Source: Methanoperedens sp049303315
Lineage (GTDB): Archaea > Halobacteriota > Methanosarcinia > Methanosarcinales > Methanoperedenaceae
DNA: 64,000 nucleotides
Assembly: GCA_049303315.1 (NCBI GenBank)
Contig: JBAQMZ010000041.1
Location: 61,910 to 125,909 of the forward strand
Reading direction: 5' to 3'
In this document: in pieces, positions 26,652 through 33,388 of the stretch
Layout: each line of letters opens with the position of its first letter
How positions within the stretch are numbered: the first letter of the stretch is position 1
Position numbers and translations under genes: made by a program
Notes under the pieces: generated by a model
What the model was told of the DNA's origin: nothing
The model's input: the letters and a program-made list of their open reading frames with translations, nothing else
Database searches by the model: none

Positions 26652-27037
26652 ACATTCTGGATGAGAATATACCAGAAAGCCAGCGGCAGCTCCTGCGAAG
26701 CTGGCGCATCCAGGTTCGCCAAATTGGTCATGAAATCGCTAACAAGGGGGTAAAAGACGAGGCTATAATATCGCTCCTGCATCAGTTCCGTTCTGTGACG
26801 TTTTTTACACGTGATCTTGGTTTCTATGATAACAAGTTATGCCATGCAAACTACTGTTTGGTCTGTCTGGCAGTAGGTCAATATGAGGTGGCCAGTTTTA
26901 TCCGTCGTTTTTCCCAATATCCAGCCTTCAATACACACGGTAAACGAATGGGTAAAGTGATTCGAGTGACTCACCTTGGAATGCGAATTTGGCAGCTTCA
27001 TGGTGAGGAAGAAGAGACGATGATGTGGCATAAATAA
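26648..27037 (+). CDS. DUF5615 PIN-like protein (putative toxin)
   Basis: A 129-aa protein. The N-terminus MNILDENIPES carries the first acidic pair of the PIN-like active site, and FFTRDLGFYD contains a further Asp, as in DUF5615/Mut7-C-like nucleases. Predicted RNase toxin of the pair with the preceding DUF433 gene. The C-terminus is longer than in minimal members. Activity is inferred from family and pairing. Confidence 0.82.
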   Translation: MNILDENIPESQRQLLRSWRIQVRQIGHEIANKGVKDEAIISLLHQFRSVTFFTRDLGFYDNKLCHANYCLVCLAVGQYEVASFIRRFSQYPAFNTHGKRMGKVIRVTHLGMRIWQLHGEEEETMMWHK

Positions 27038-27070
27038 TAGAAAGTTATCTTAATTGGGCTATAAAGGAAC

Positions 27071-27199
27071 GAAAGGAGCAGGAGGAAAAGAAATGGCTGA
27101 AGTTTACAGGTGTACTGTTTGCGGTTATCTCTGTGCGAGGGATGAGCCGCCTGACCTTTGCCCGATTTGCAGGGCGAAGAAGGAAAGATTTGAGAAGTT
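27071..27199 (+). repeat. 129-bp direct repeat, copy 2
   Basis: Second copy of 26081-26209, carrying the ribosome-binding site and an intact stand-alone rubredoxin-like frame. Differences are a handful of transitions and one transversion. Confidence 0.92.
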
Positions 27200-27212
27200 C
27201 AAGATGAAGTGA
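27093..27212 (+). CDS. Short rubredoxin-like protein (39 aa), duplicate of the FTR fusion tail
   Basis: A 39-codon frame with both Cys knuckles (CTVCGYLC and CPIC), nearly identical to the C-terminal domain of the FTR-rubredoxin fusion. It keeps a good GGAGGAAAAG site 4 nt before the ATG and ends in its own stop, so it could be translated. Most substitutions are silent. It may be a functional stand-alone domain or a duplication by-product of the toxin-antitoxin insertion. Confidence 0.6.
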   Translation: MAEVYRCTVCGYLCARDEPPDLCPICRAKKERFEKFKMK

Positions 27213-27553
27213 AGATGCAGGAAATATCGGGTTTACGATTATTGCATGTGTAAATAATATGGAATAATCAGGAAAACGCTACATACAGGCCTCGTACAAC
27301 GTACGGAGTTTATGACTGCATCCACGCTCGCCCTCATGCTCCCGAAGGCGATAGTCGCCATAACTCAATCTCGAAACTTCAAGAAAACCAGTCCCAAAAG
27401 CATTTAATTATATTTTGAGTTCTTAGAAATTATGGGTTTTTAAGAGATGTTGGTAGTCACAAAAGCGATATACTGAATAAGTATATACATCCAAACTGGA
27501 ATAATAAGCAGATAAGGCAAAATCCAAAATGCAAATAAAAGGGTGAAAACAAA
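27213..27553. other. Intergenic stretch with an orphan IS200-type right end
   Basis: Contains at 27284-27366 a sequence matching the right end of the IS200-like element at 43537-43632: ACAGGCCTCGTACA, CGTACGGRGT, CCTCATGCTCCC and CATAACTC in the same order. No transposase is nearby. The rest is AT-rich, with a TTTTTAAGAGATG and a TATACATC-like tract before the next gene. Confidence 0.6.
27284..27366 (+). mobile_element. Orphan IS200-like right-end remnant
   Basis: It shares the palindromic CCTCGTAC-loop-GTACGG hairpin and the downstream CCTCATGCTCCC and CATAACTC blocks with the element at 43018-43632, but the outer stem has decayed. It could be a deletion remnant or a non-autonomous derivative mobilised in trans. 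Confidence 0.55.
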
Positions 27554-27976
27554 ATGACAGAAACAGATGAGCAACTTACCACTGATAAATATAAGCTTAT
27601 ACTTGATCTTTGGAAATCTGAGAATTCAATAAAGACAAGTAAATTACAAGTCCTCTTGGCAACGAATTCCATTCTCGTTTCAGCTTTTTTCCTTACCGGG
27701 CGTTCCATTTGGATAGCCTTCGTTGGCTTTATCTTCTCAATAGTCTGGATATTATCTATTGGTCGTACTATTAGTTATCAACAGCATTGGCATTCACTGT
27801 TGGAAGACATAAGAAAAAAGTATAGTAGTAATATTATATTCCAGATTCATAGTGCAGAGATTAAGCCTTCTGTTTGGGGTAGAATCTCGTCAAAGTACTA
27901 TTTATTAGGCACGCCAATTGCAACGGCTACCGGTTGGCTAGTTGTATTCCTTACTCATGTAAGATTAGGACAGTAA
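27554..27976 (+). CDS. Small membrane protein of unknown function
   Basis: A 140-aa protein: a charged N-terminal helix (TTDKYKLILDLWKSENSIK), two close transmembrane segments near residues 38-75 (NSILVSAFFLTG and IAFVGFIFSIVWIL), a soluble middle, then a third hydrophobic segment near the C-terminus. The layout resembles RipA-like small membrane proteins, but this is only an impression. AT-rich relative to core genes. An AGGGTGA site precedes the ATG. Convergent with nadM. Confidence 0.65.
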   Translation: MTETDEQLTTDKYKLILDLWKSENSIKTSKLQVLLATNSILVSAFFLTGRSIWIAFVGFIFSIVWILSIGRTISYQQHWHSLLEDIRKKYSSNIIFQIHSAEIKPSVWGRISSKYYLLGTPIATATGWLVVFLTHVRLGQ

Positions 27977-28091
27977 GAAAGAATAAAATTCAGATATATA
28001 ATCAGAACATAACACATTGAATTTTTTGACATAAGTAGCGCCACAATTGAAACAATGAACAATAGTAATCCTATAGAAACACAAAATCCTC

Positions 28092-28110
28092 GAGCATCCA
28101 CAGAATGCTC
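28092..28110. terminator. Hairpin between convergent genes
   Basis: A perfect 6-bp stem (GAGCAT with ATGCTC) with loop CCACAGA between the convergent membrane-protein and nadM genes. A related GAGCATCCACA sequence occurs at 45809-45819. Confidence 0.4.
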
Positions 28111-28145
28111 CACACCTTTCAGTTCGAGATCCGTTACTACAACTT

Positions 28146-28658
28146 TCATTCCTGGTCCGACTGCGCCACAGTTTTCAGTCTCTTCACACCATCAATTTCC
28201 CTGATAATCTCCACAACATTCTCAGGCACGAAATGCTCCCACTTATCCCCCTCAAGCATCCTCCGCCTTATCTCAGTGCCGGAATAGCTGTTTCTTTTAA
28301 AGAGGGGCGACTGCTTTACCTCAATCCCGGCTTCGCTCAAAAGCTCTATAACAAGGGGATTATTTGTATAAGCAATCTCAAACGGCGGAACCATGGACTT
28401 CACGTGCGATACCCACAGCGAATTACGCTGGATATCCTCGATGGGTATAACATAATGTTTTATATCAAATTCTTCCATGGCGCTTGATACCATGAGCACG
28501 CGTTCGCCAGCCGTGAAAGGATTTTCTATCTCATGACTTTTCTGGGCGCTCCCGATACCCACTATGATTTCATCCACTTCCTGTGAAATCTGCTTTAGAA
28601 CCTGGTGATGCCCTAAATGATAGGGCTGGAATCTTCCGAGATAAAGCCCGCGGCTCAT
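28146..28658 (-). CDS. nadM: Nicotinamide-nucleotide adenylyltransferase
   Basis: Transfers AMP from ATP to NMN to give NAD. The 170-aa archaeal NadM has the HxGH-type motif in GRFQPYHLGHH at the N-terminus and the second ATP motif NSYSGTEIRRRM near residue 125. It starts 1 bp after the fpoF stop, so it is probably the last gene of a mer-fpoF-nadM transcript. Confidence 0.93.
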   Translation of the reverse strand: MSRGLYLGRFQPYHLGHHQVLKQISQEVDEIIVGIGSAQKSHEIENPFTAGERVLMVSSAMEEFDIKHYVIPIEDIQRNSLWVSHVKSMVPPFEIAYTNNPLVIELLSEAGIEVKQSPLFKRNSYSGTEIRRRMLEGDKWEHFVPENVVEIIREIDGVKRLKTVAQSDQE

Positions 28659-28659
28659 G

Positions 28660-29964
28660 TCATTCAGCCGGTTTTGCAGGCTTCTCAGCCTGGGGTTTTT
28701 CTACCGGAGGAGGAGGTGGCGGCGGGATTTTCGCAATCTTCTCCGCGCCCCATGGTCTTACGGGTGAATCGCGGCTCCAGATTTCTTTCATAAATGCGCG
28801 CCAGTCCCATTTATTGTGCTTGTGCTTCATCCCTACCAGTTTCTTAACAATTTCCAGGTTTATGGGCTTGTCCGTCCACTCGATATCACCGACTTTGTCA
28901 AGGTATTTTTCACCGGTCTCGGTCCTTACGAATACAGTACTCCATCCGTCGTCTGAGCCGACCGAGCCCACGGAAATATCAGCGTAATAGGAAGTATAAT
29001 CCTGGCAGTAATGGCATCCTTTCCGTGCGAGCGGAGCCACATCTTTTATTGGAACTTCTTTTGTTTCCTTGGTAGTCTCAACGATGAAATTGCCTTTATG
29101 GAAGTTCATCTTCACAGCGTCCCTGATATCCACGCCCATGATGTTGGGTATCATCTCTCCAAACATTATCTGTTCCGAGAAACTTTCCATGCAGATAAGA
29201 CCGATTATCAATTCTATCCTGTCAAAATTCTCGCGGAAAAGTGAGGAGCCGTGCACCTGGCATGGCACTCCCACGATTGCTACTTTCTTGTATTTTTTAA
29301 GCCCATGTTGATATGTATCTGCATAAGCGCGCTGGATATCCCTCATGCTCGCCACAACAGGCTGGTAGGTATATTTGGTCCCTGCTGCTTTTGTAACATC
29401 TTCGGGGCTTGTGAACATCACTACTTTTGTTTCCCATTTATCGTTCCTGACCACGCCTAAAGCGCAGTCGATCTCTCCCTGCTCAAGCAATGATTTCAAT
29501 ATCTGTGAGACCACGGCGCCGTCCTGTCCATGGAGTGTTCTGCTCTTTCCGGCTTTCATCACCCTTATGTTATTAAATTCATCTACAGGGAAACCATCAA
29601 GTATAGGGCATACTCGTTCGCATGCATAGCAATTAACACATGGGTTGACTTCTGTTTTTAAAGGATCAACATTCTTGAAAACAACCTCAGTTTTTAACTC
29701 CATTTTATTATAATTGTTCTTTTCCTTAGAGATGTCAACCGGGTCTTTTCGTACAACGGGTGCGTTCATCGGACAGATTGCTTCGCATGTACCGCAGGAA
29801 CAGCAGTAGTTATATTCACCAACATCTGCTATTTTTGGTAGTCCCACATTGGGGGCATACATGTTGCCCAGTCTTGTGAGCACCTTATCCTGGTCGGATT
29901 TGAGGATACCCCTCGCCATGAGGGGTCCTTCACTTGCGGCAGCACTGTCCGATTTTACTTCCAC
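28660..29964 (-). CDS. fpoF: F420H2 dehydrogenase/oxidoreductase subunit FpoF (FqoF, FrhB family)
   Basis: Electron-input subunit oxidising F420H2 for the membrane Fpo/Fqo complex, or acting as a soluble F420H2:ferredoxin oxidoreductase. Two 4Fe-4S motifs near the N-terminus (CCSCGTCEAICP and CVNCYACERVCP) precede the FrhB/FdhB domain, with VPCQVHGS and GCHYCQDYTSYYADISVG. I chose the GTG at 29964: the GGAGG formed by the last mer codons lies 8 nt upstream. An ATG at 29994 would overlap mer by 29 nt. The C-terminus has an unusual run of seven Pro and a Lys/Pro/Ala-rich tail. Confidence 0.9.
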   Translation of the reverse strand: MEVKSDSAAASEGPLMARGILKSDQDKVLTRLGNMYAPNVGLPKIADVGEYNYCCSCGTCEAICPMNAPVVRKDPVDISKEKNNYNKMELKTEVVFKNVDPLKTEVNPCVNCYACERVCPILDGFPVDEFNNIRVMKAGKSRTLHGQDGAVVSQILKSLLEQGEIDCALGVVRNDKWETKVVMFTSPEDVTKAAGTKYTYQPVVASMRDIQRAYADTYQHGLKKYKKVAIVGVPCQVHGSSLFRENFDRIELIIGLICMESFSEQIMFGEMIPNIMGVDIRDAVKMNFHKGNFIVETTKETKEVPIKDVAPLARKGCHYCQDYTSYYADISVGSVGSDDGWSTVFVRTETGEKYLDKVGDIEWTDKPINLEIVKKLVGMKHKHNKWDWRAFMKEIWSRDSPVRPWGAEKIAKIPPPPPPPVEKPQAEKPAKPAE

Positions 29965-29965
29965 T

Positions 29966-30946
29966 TTACTTTCCTCCGATGATTTCTTTGCCAATTAACT
30001 TTATCGCAGTTTCCTTATCAGGACCAATCGGGGAACCGGCGACAATCTGAGTGACGCCGATTTTCTTCAGCGCTTCCACTTTTGCCTTGCAGTCCACCGG
30101 CGTCCCGCATATTGAGAATGAATCTATCATCTTATCGGTTACAAGGGTATTCAATCCCGGGAAATCTCCCTTGGCGATGGCGTCGCCGATTATTTTCTTT
30201 GCGCCCACATCAATTCCGTGTCTCTCCAGGACTGTATCAGGCGAGCCCGCAACGATGAATGCGACTACCACTTTCGCTGCACCCTTTGCCTTCTCGGCGT
30301 CCTTATGGATTGAGAAGCATGCATAAGCACCCACGTCAACGCTCTTGGGGTCCCTGCCCGCAGCTTTGGCTCCAGCTGTTATCTGTTTTATTGCAAATTC
30401 AAAGTCCTTGGGGTGGGAAGCATTTATCAGCACGCCGTCAGCGACCCTGCCGGCAAGTTCCAGCATCTTTGGACCCTGTGCGCCCATATAGATTGGTATG
30501 TTCCCAGTCTTAAAAGCAAGTTTGGCACCGCCGATCTTTACGCGCTTCCCATCCTGTGCGACCTTCTTGCCTGAAAAGAATCCCCGCAGGGCGGTTATGC
30601 TTTCGCTGATGGTTGTCATGGGTTCGACCCATTCAATTCCCATCGCATCAAAAGTGGCTTTGTCGCCAGGACCGATGCCCAGCACGGCGCGACCGCCGGA
30701 TATCTCGTTAATTGCCCCGATGCTCTGGGCAGTGATTGCAATATTCCTTGTATAAGGATTCGTTACCCCTGTTCCAAGTTTAATCCTGTTGGTGTTCATT
30801 GCCAGTACAGCGAGCGTGGTATACACGTCCCGGTTGTTGTAGTGGTCTGTTATCCATACGTTGTCAAATCCATTTTCCTCTGCAAGCTTTGTATAGTAAG
30901 CTAATTTCAGAACCGGGTCGGCCGGTACAAATTCAATACCAAACAT
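29966..30946 (-). CDS. mer: F420-dependent 5,10-methylenetetrahydromethanopterin reductase
   Basis: Interconverts methylene- and methyl-H4MPT using F420, a core step of methanogenesis or its reversal. The 326-aa protein is a luciferase-like monooxygenase-fold enzyme. It has FGIEFVPADP at the start, DNVWITDHYNNRDVYTTLA, the TNPYTRNIA bulge region and SGGRAVLGIGPGD. AGGAGG lies 6 nt before the ATG. It is the first gene of a unit with fpoF and nadM. ANME-1 archaea are reported to lack mer, so its presence fits ANME-2 or a methanogen. Confidence 0.93.
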   Translation of the reverse strand: MFGIEFVPADPVLKLAYYTKLAEENGFDNVWITDHYNNRDVYTTLAVLAMNTNRIKLGTGVTNPYTRNIAITAQSIGAINEISGGRAVLGIGPGDKATFDAMGIEWVEPMTTISESITALRGFFSGKKVAQDGKRVKIGGAKLAFKTGNIPIYMGAQGPKMLELAGRVADGVLINASHPKDFEFAIKQITAGAKAAGRDPKSVDVGAYACFSIHKDAEKAKGAAKVVVAFIVAGSPDTVLERHGIDVGAKKIIGDAIAKGDFPGLNTLVTDKMIDSFSICGTPVDCKAKVEALKKIGVTQIVAGSPIGPDKETAIKLIGKEIIGGK

Positions 30947-30982
30947 AATTTCCTCCTGCGTTTTAAGGTCATTCGTCTTTTC

Positions 30983-30992
30983 TTATTTAAAA
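30983..30992 (-). promoter_or_regulatory. Candidate TATA box of mer
   Basis: TTTTAAATAA on the minus strand, 37-46 nt before the mer start, in the 112-bp gap separating mer from the divergent rubredoxin gene. Confidence 0.45.
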
Positions 30993-31058
30993 GCATATTG
31001 GTTTTGTTCTGCCTTTTTAAGCGATATGGTTAAGTTTCATAAATAACAAGAATACAGT

Positions 31059-31220
31059 ATGGATAAGTGGAAATGTACTCTTTGCGACTATGTATACGAC
31101 CCTGCCGTGGGAGACCCTGACGGTGGTATCGAACCCGGAACGGCTTTTGAAGATATACCGGATGGATGGGTTTGCCCCTGGTGCGGTGCGTCCAGGGACA
31201 AGTTCAAGAAAGTTGAGTAA
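31059..31220 (+). CDS. Rubredoxin
   Basis: A complete 53-aa rubredoxin. The Fe(Cys)4 site is given by CTLCDYVYDP and CPWCGASRDKF, with the conserved GDPDGGI and FEDIPDGWVCP between them. Small electron carrier of the cytoplasm, often serving rubrerythrin-type peroxidases in anaerobes. It is divergent from mer and convergent with the M50 protease gene, which ends 5 bp away. Confidence 0.95.
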   Translation: MDKWKCTLCDYVYDPAVGDPDGGIEPGTAFEDIPDGWVCPWCGASRDKFKKVE

Positions 31221-31225
31221 GCGTA

Positions 31226-31822
31226 TTATATAATAAAAAACAGGATTATCGCGGGAATCCCTACGAGTCCCCATAATACGGGGTTATATCGCCATACTTT
31301 GGCACCGTCAAGAGGTCCAAATGGTATCATGTTAAATCCTGCAAGGAATACATTGATAAAGGCGCCGGTACTCAGGATTGCGTACGCAAGACCCGTTTTA
31401 ACTGCGAATAACGAAGCTATATAAAATAATAATGCAAGTATCAGATTGACTACCGCGCCGGAAATCGATATATATGCAAATTCCTTTGCAGTGTCGCGGT
31501 AAAGGTCTTCAGACGCATTGTAAATCCATTTGTCGCGAATCATGACCGCGCCTGGTGCTGCGAATACGAAATCTCCTTTTGTGATGATTGAAAGACCGAT
31601 TGCCATGAGAAGCCCCATGGGACTTGCCTCGTAATCTGCCACATAGCCGTATCTCTGGGCTGTGAATTTATGGGCAAGTTCATGCAGGATAAAGCCCGTC
31701 CCTACGCTGATAGCCACTATCACAAGCCTATCAGGACTGAGGCTGGGATAGGTGAAAGCTATGGTAAGCACGATTAATGAGACTACAAGATGTATTATCT
31801 CCTTGAAACTTGCCCTGTCCAT
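31226..31822 (-). CDS. Site-2 protease family (M50) membrane metallopeptidase
   Basis: A 198-aa integral membrane protein with about five hydrophobic segments. The zinc motif HELAHK (HExxH) lies in the second segment near residue 47, and the third ligand region is FGPLDGAKVW, corresponding to the NPDG motif. Such proteases cut membrane-bound substrates, but the target is unknown. About 30 bp separate it from the regulator upstream on the same strand. Confidence 0.88.
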   Translation of the reverse strand: MDRASFKEIIHLVVSLIVLTIAFTYPSLSPDRLVIVAISVGTGFILHELAHKFTAQRYGYVADYEASPMGLLMAIGLSIITKGDFVFAAPGAVMIRDKWIYNASEDLYRDTAKEFAYISISGAVVNLILALLFYIASLFAVKTGLAYAILSTGAFINVFLAGFNMIPFGPLDGAKVWRYNPVLWGLVGIPAIILFFII

Positions 31823-31852
31823 ACGCCCAGAGTAAATCTTAACAAATATAAA

Positions 31853-32173
31853 CTATACTATTCCGCATGCGAAATTTGATAATAACTCATCATGCTGCGG
31901 GCTTTTCACACCATAGAGGCACTGGCGCGCATCCTTATAATAGAGACGCTCTTCAAGTATGCCTTCTTTTTTTAACCTTGAGAGTGCATATCGCACCGTT
32001 CGCGGGGGAAGGTAACTTTCGGCAACGAGTTCTTTTTGCGTCATGAGTCCCCTGTATTCAAGCACTTTGAAAACGAGTTTCACAGAAGGGGATAATTGTG
32101 TTATCCTCCGGGTGTAAAGGTCCTGCACGGCAGCAGTTTCAGAATAGAGGTACTTGTCATTCGTTTTTGCCAT
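31853..32173 (-). CDS. Winged-helix transcriptional regulator
   Basis: A 106-aa protein with a winged helix-turn-helix: LSPSVKLVFKVLEYRGLMTQ, then KELVAESYLPPRTVRYALSR as recognition helix and ILEERLYYKDARQCLYGV as wing. It resembles small MarR/TrmB-like archaeal regulators. A 25-nt sequence with dyad GGCAAAATATGCC starts 28 nt upstream of its ATG and is found again before orc1/cdc6, so it may be its operator. Confidence 0.82.
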   Translation of the reverse strand: MAKTNDKYLYSETAAVQDLYTRRITQLSPSVKLVFKVLEYRGLMTQKELVAESYLPPRTVRYALSRLKKEGILEERLYYKDARQCLYGVKSPQHDELLSNFACGIV

Positions 32174-32200
32174 GTAATATTATGAATTGCTTTGATACGA

Positions 32201-32225
32201 TTTAAATCTTTAGGCAAAATATGCC
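32201..32225. promoter_or_regulatory. 25-nt element with dyad, copy 1
   Basis: Identical to 40398-40422. It comprises TTTAAATCTTTA followed by the dyad GGCAAAATATGCC. On the minus strand it covers the expected TATA position of the winged-helix gene, with the dyad just upstream of it. Confidence 0.6.
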
Positions 32226-32255
32226 GGCTTTTCACAGGAGCTGAGCGAGCTGTGC

Positions 32256-33152
32256 TTATATTGCGATGTAAAGAAGGCTTCCGAATAATATGAACTGACC
32301 ATCAGCCACAGCATCACATAAAAGATTTGTCATTTTCTCTTTATTAAAGAATAAAATATAAAAATTAGCATATATCATGCCTGTAGTCAGGATGCATGTA
32401 AGTCCCAGGGATAGGTATGATAAACTCAAAGGTAGAATTATAATTCCTGAAAATATGTTTAAGCCGCTTAGAAATTTTATAGTTTTCGGTAAGCCGATGA
32501 TTACAGGTATCGTTTTCACTCCTGAAGCAGCATCTCCCTCGGTGTCTCGCATATCAAACACAACCGAATTAATGAACACCAAGGTGAAAAAGAAAATAAT
32601 AACAATGAGAGTTGCAACAGCCACATTGGATGAACTGGAGGAGACAGGGAGCAGTGCAGGAGTTGATGCCCATGCAAACGCAACAACAAGATTTTTTCCG
32701 CAGGGGATCTCTTTCAATCGCCTATATTTGAACTTCTCTGGAAGCCATGTGATGCTGTATAAAATACCGCAGACAAGCGGAATCACTGATATTAACGCGG
32801 TTTTTACTCCGTAGCAGAGAGCCAACGCAATTACAAGAACATATGCAAGTATAGCAGAAGTCGAGAGAACTTTCCCATAATGGCTGGTAAAAGAATACCT
32901 ATCTGAGTGGTTTATTGCATCCTCTTTCTCGTCAGTTTTACGATTGATGTTGTACACTGAGAATGTTGCAAGAAACATTATGGCAAGTAACGATGGACTG
33001 TATGGTATATGCTGCATGGTGCAGGAGATATAGACCATTGAGGCTCCTGCTATTGAAAGGTAGATGGAACTGTAAATCAAGAGATAAAATGCATCTGCGA
33101 TTTTGTGAATTACGCATGATTTGAATCCTTCCCACCAATCCATGCATTCCAA
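32256..33152 (-). CDS. UbiA family prenyltransferase
   Basis: A 298-aa polytopic membrane protein with eight or nine hydrophobic segments. The two Asp-rich motifs are recognisable: NINRKTDEKED (first, Nx-D type) and FDMRDTEGDAASGVKTIPV (second). The family transfers polyprenyl groups to aromatic or glycerol acceptors in quinone, heme or archaeal lipid synthesis; the acceptor cannot be read from sequence. Two close ATGs (33152 and 33143) are possible starts. Confidence 0.85.
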   Translation of the reverse strand: MECMDWWEGFKSCVIHKIADAFYLLIYSSIYLSIAGASMVYISCTMQHIPYSPSLLAIMFLATFSVYNINRKTDEKEDAINHSDRYSFTSHYGKVLSTSAILAYVLVIALALCYGVKTALISVIPLVCGILYSITWLPEKFKYRRLKEIPCGKNLVVAFAWASTPALLPVSSSSSNVAVATLIVIIFFFTLVFINSVVFDMRDTEGDAASGVKTIPVIIGLPKTIKFLSGLNIFSGIIILPLSLSYLSLGLTCILTTGMIYANFYILFFNKEKMTNLLCDAVADGQFILFGSLLYIAI

Positions 33153-33200
33153 GAATCACGAAGGGATTAACATTAATTGCGATGACGAATATTCATCAGA

Positions 33201-33276
33201 GCGATGAAGATTAATCAGTCAGATTAACATTAACCGAAGCGATGAACCTTAATCAGTTGAATTAAAATTAATCACA
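33201..33276 (+). repeat. Two tandem 38-bp units upstream of the secreted-protein gene
   Basis: Units 33201-33238 and 33239-33276 share GCGATGAA, TTAATCAGT and ATTAA blocks at equal spacing, and a degenerate third unit lies just upstream. They end just before a TATA box, so they may be activator or repressor sites. Nearly all of the pair is copied at 36401-36471. Confidence 0.65.
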
Positions 33277-33278
33277 GT

Positions 33279-33291
33279 AATAAATATATAG
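33279..33291 (+). promoter_or_regulatory. TATA box of the secreted-protein gene
   Basis: AATAAATATATAG, about 100 nt before the start codon. Transcription from about 25 nt downstream would leave a leader of about 75 nt. Confidence 0.6.
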
Positions 33292-33336
33292 AAGGACTGC
33301 TTAGGGGTAGCTTGGCTTGTAACAATGGGTGGGAAA

Positions 33337-33357
33337 AACGCAGACGACCACTGCGTT
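33337..33357 (+). promoter_or_regulatory. Leader hairpin
   Basis: A perfect 7-bp stem (AACGCAG with CTGCGTT) around loop ACGACCA, in the predicted 5' leader and 20 nt before the AAAGGAGGT ribosome site. It is conserved without change in the second copy. Confidence 0.55.
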
Positions 33358-33388
33358 ATGGAGCCTGAAATATTAAAGGAGGTAAAAT

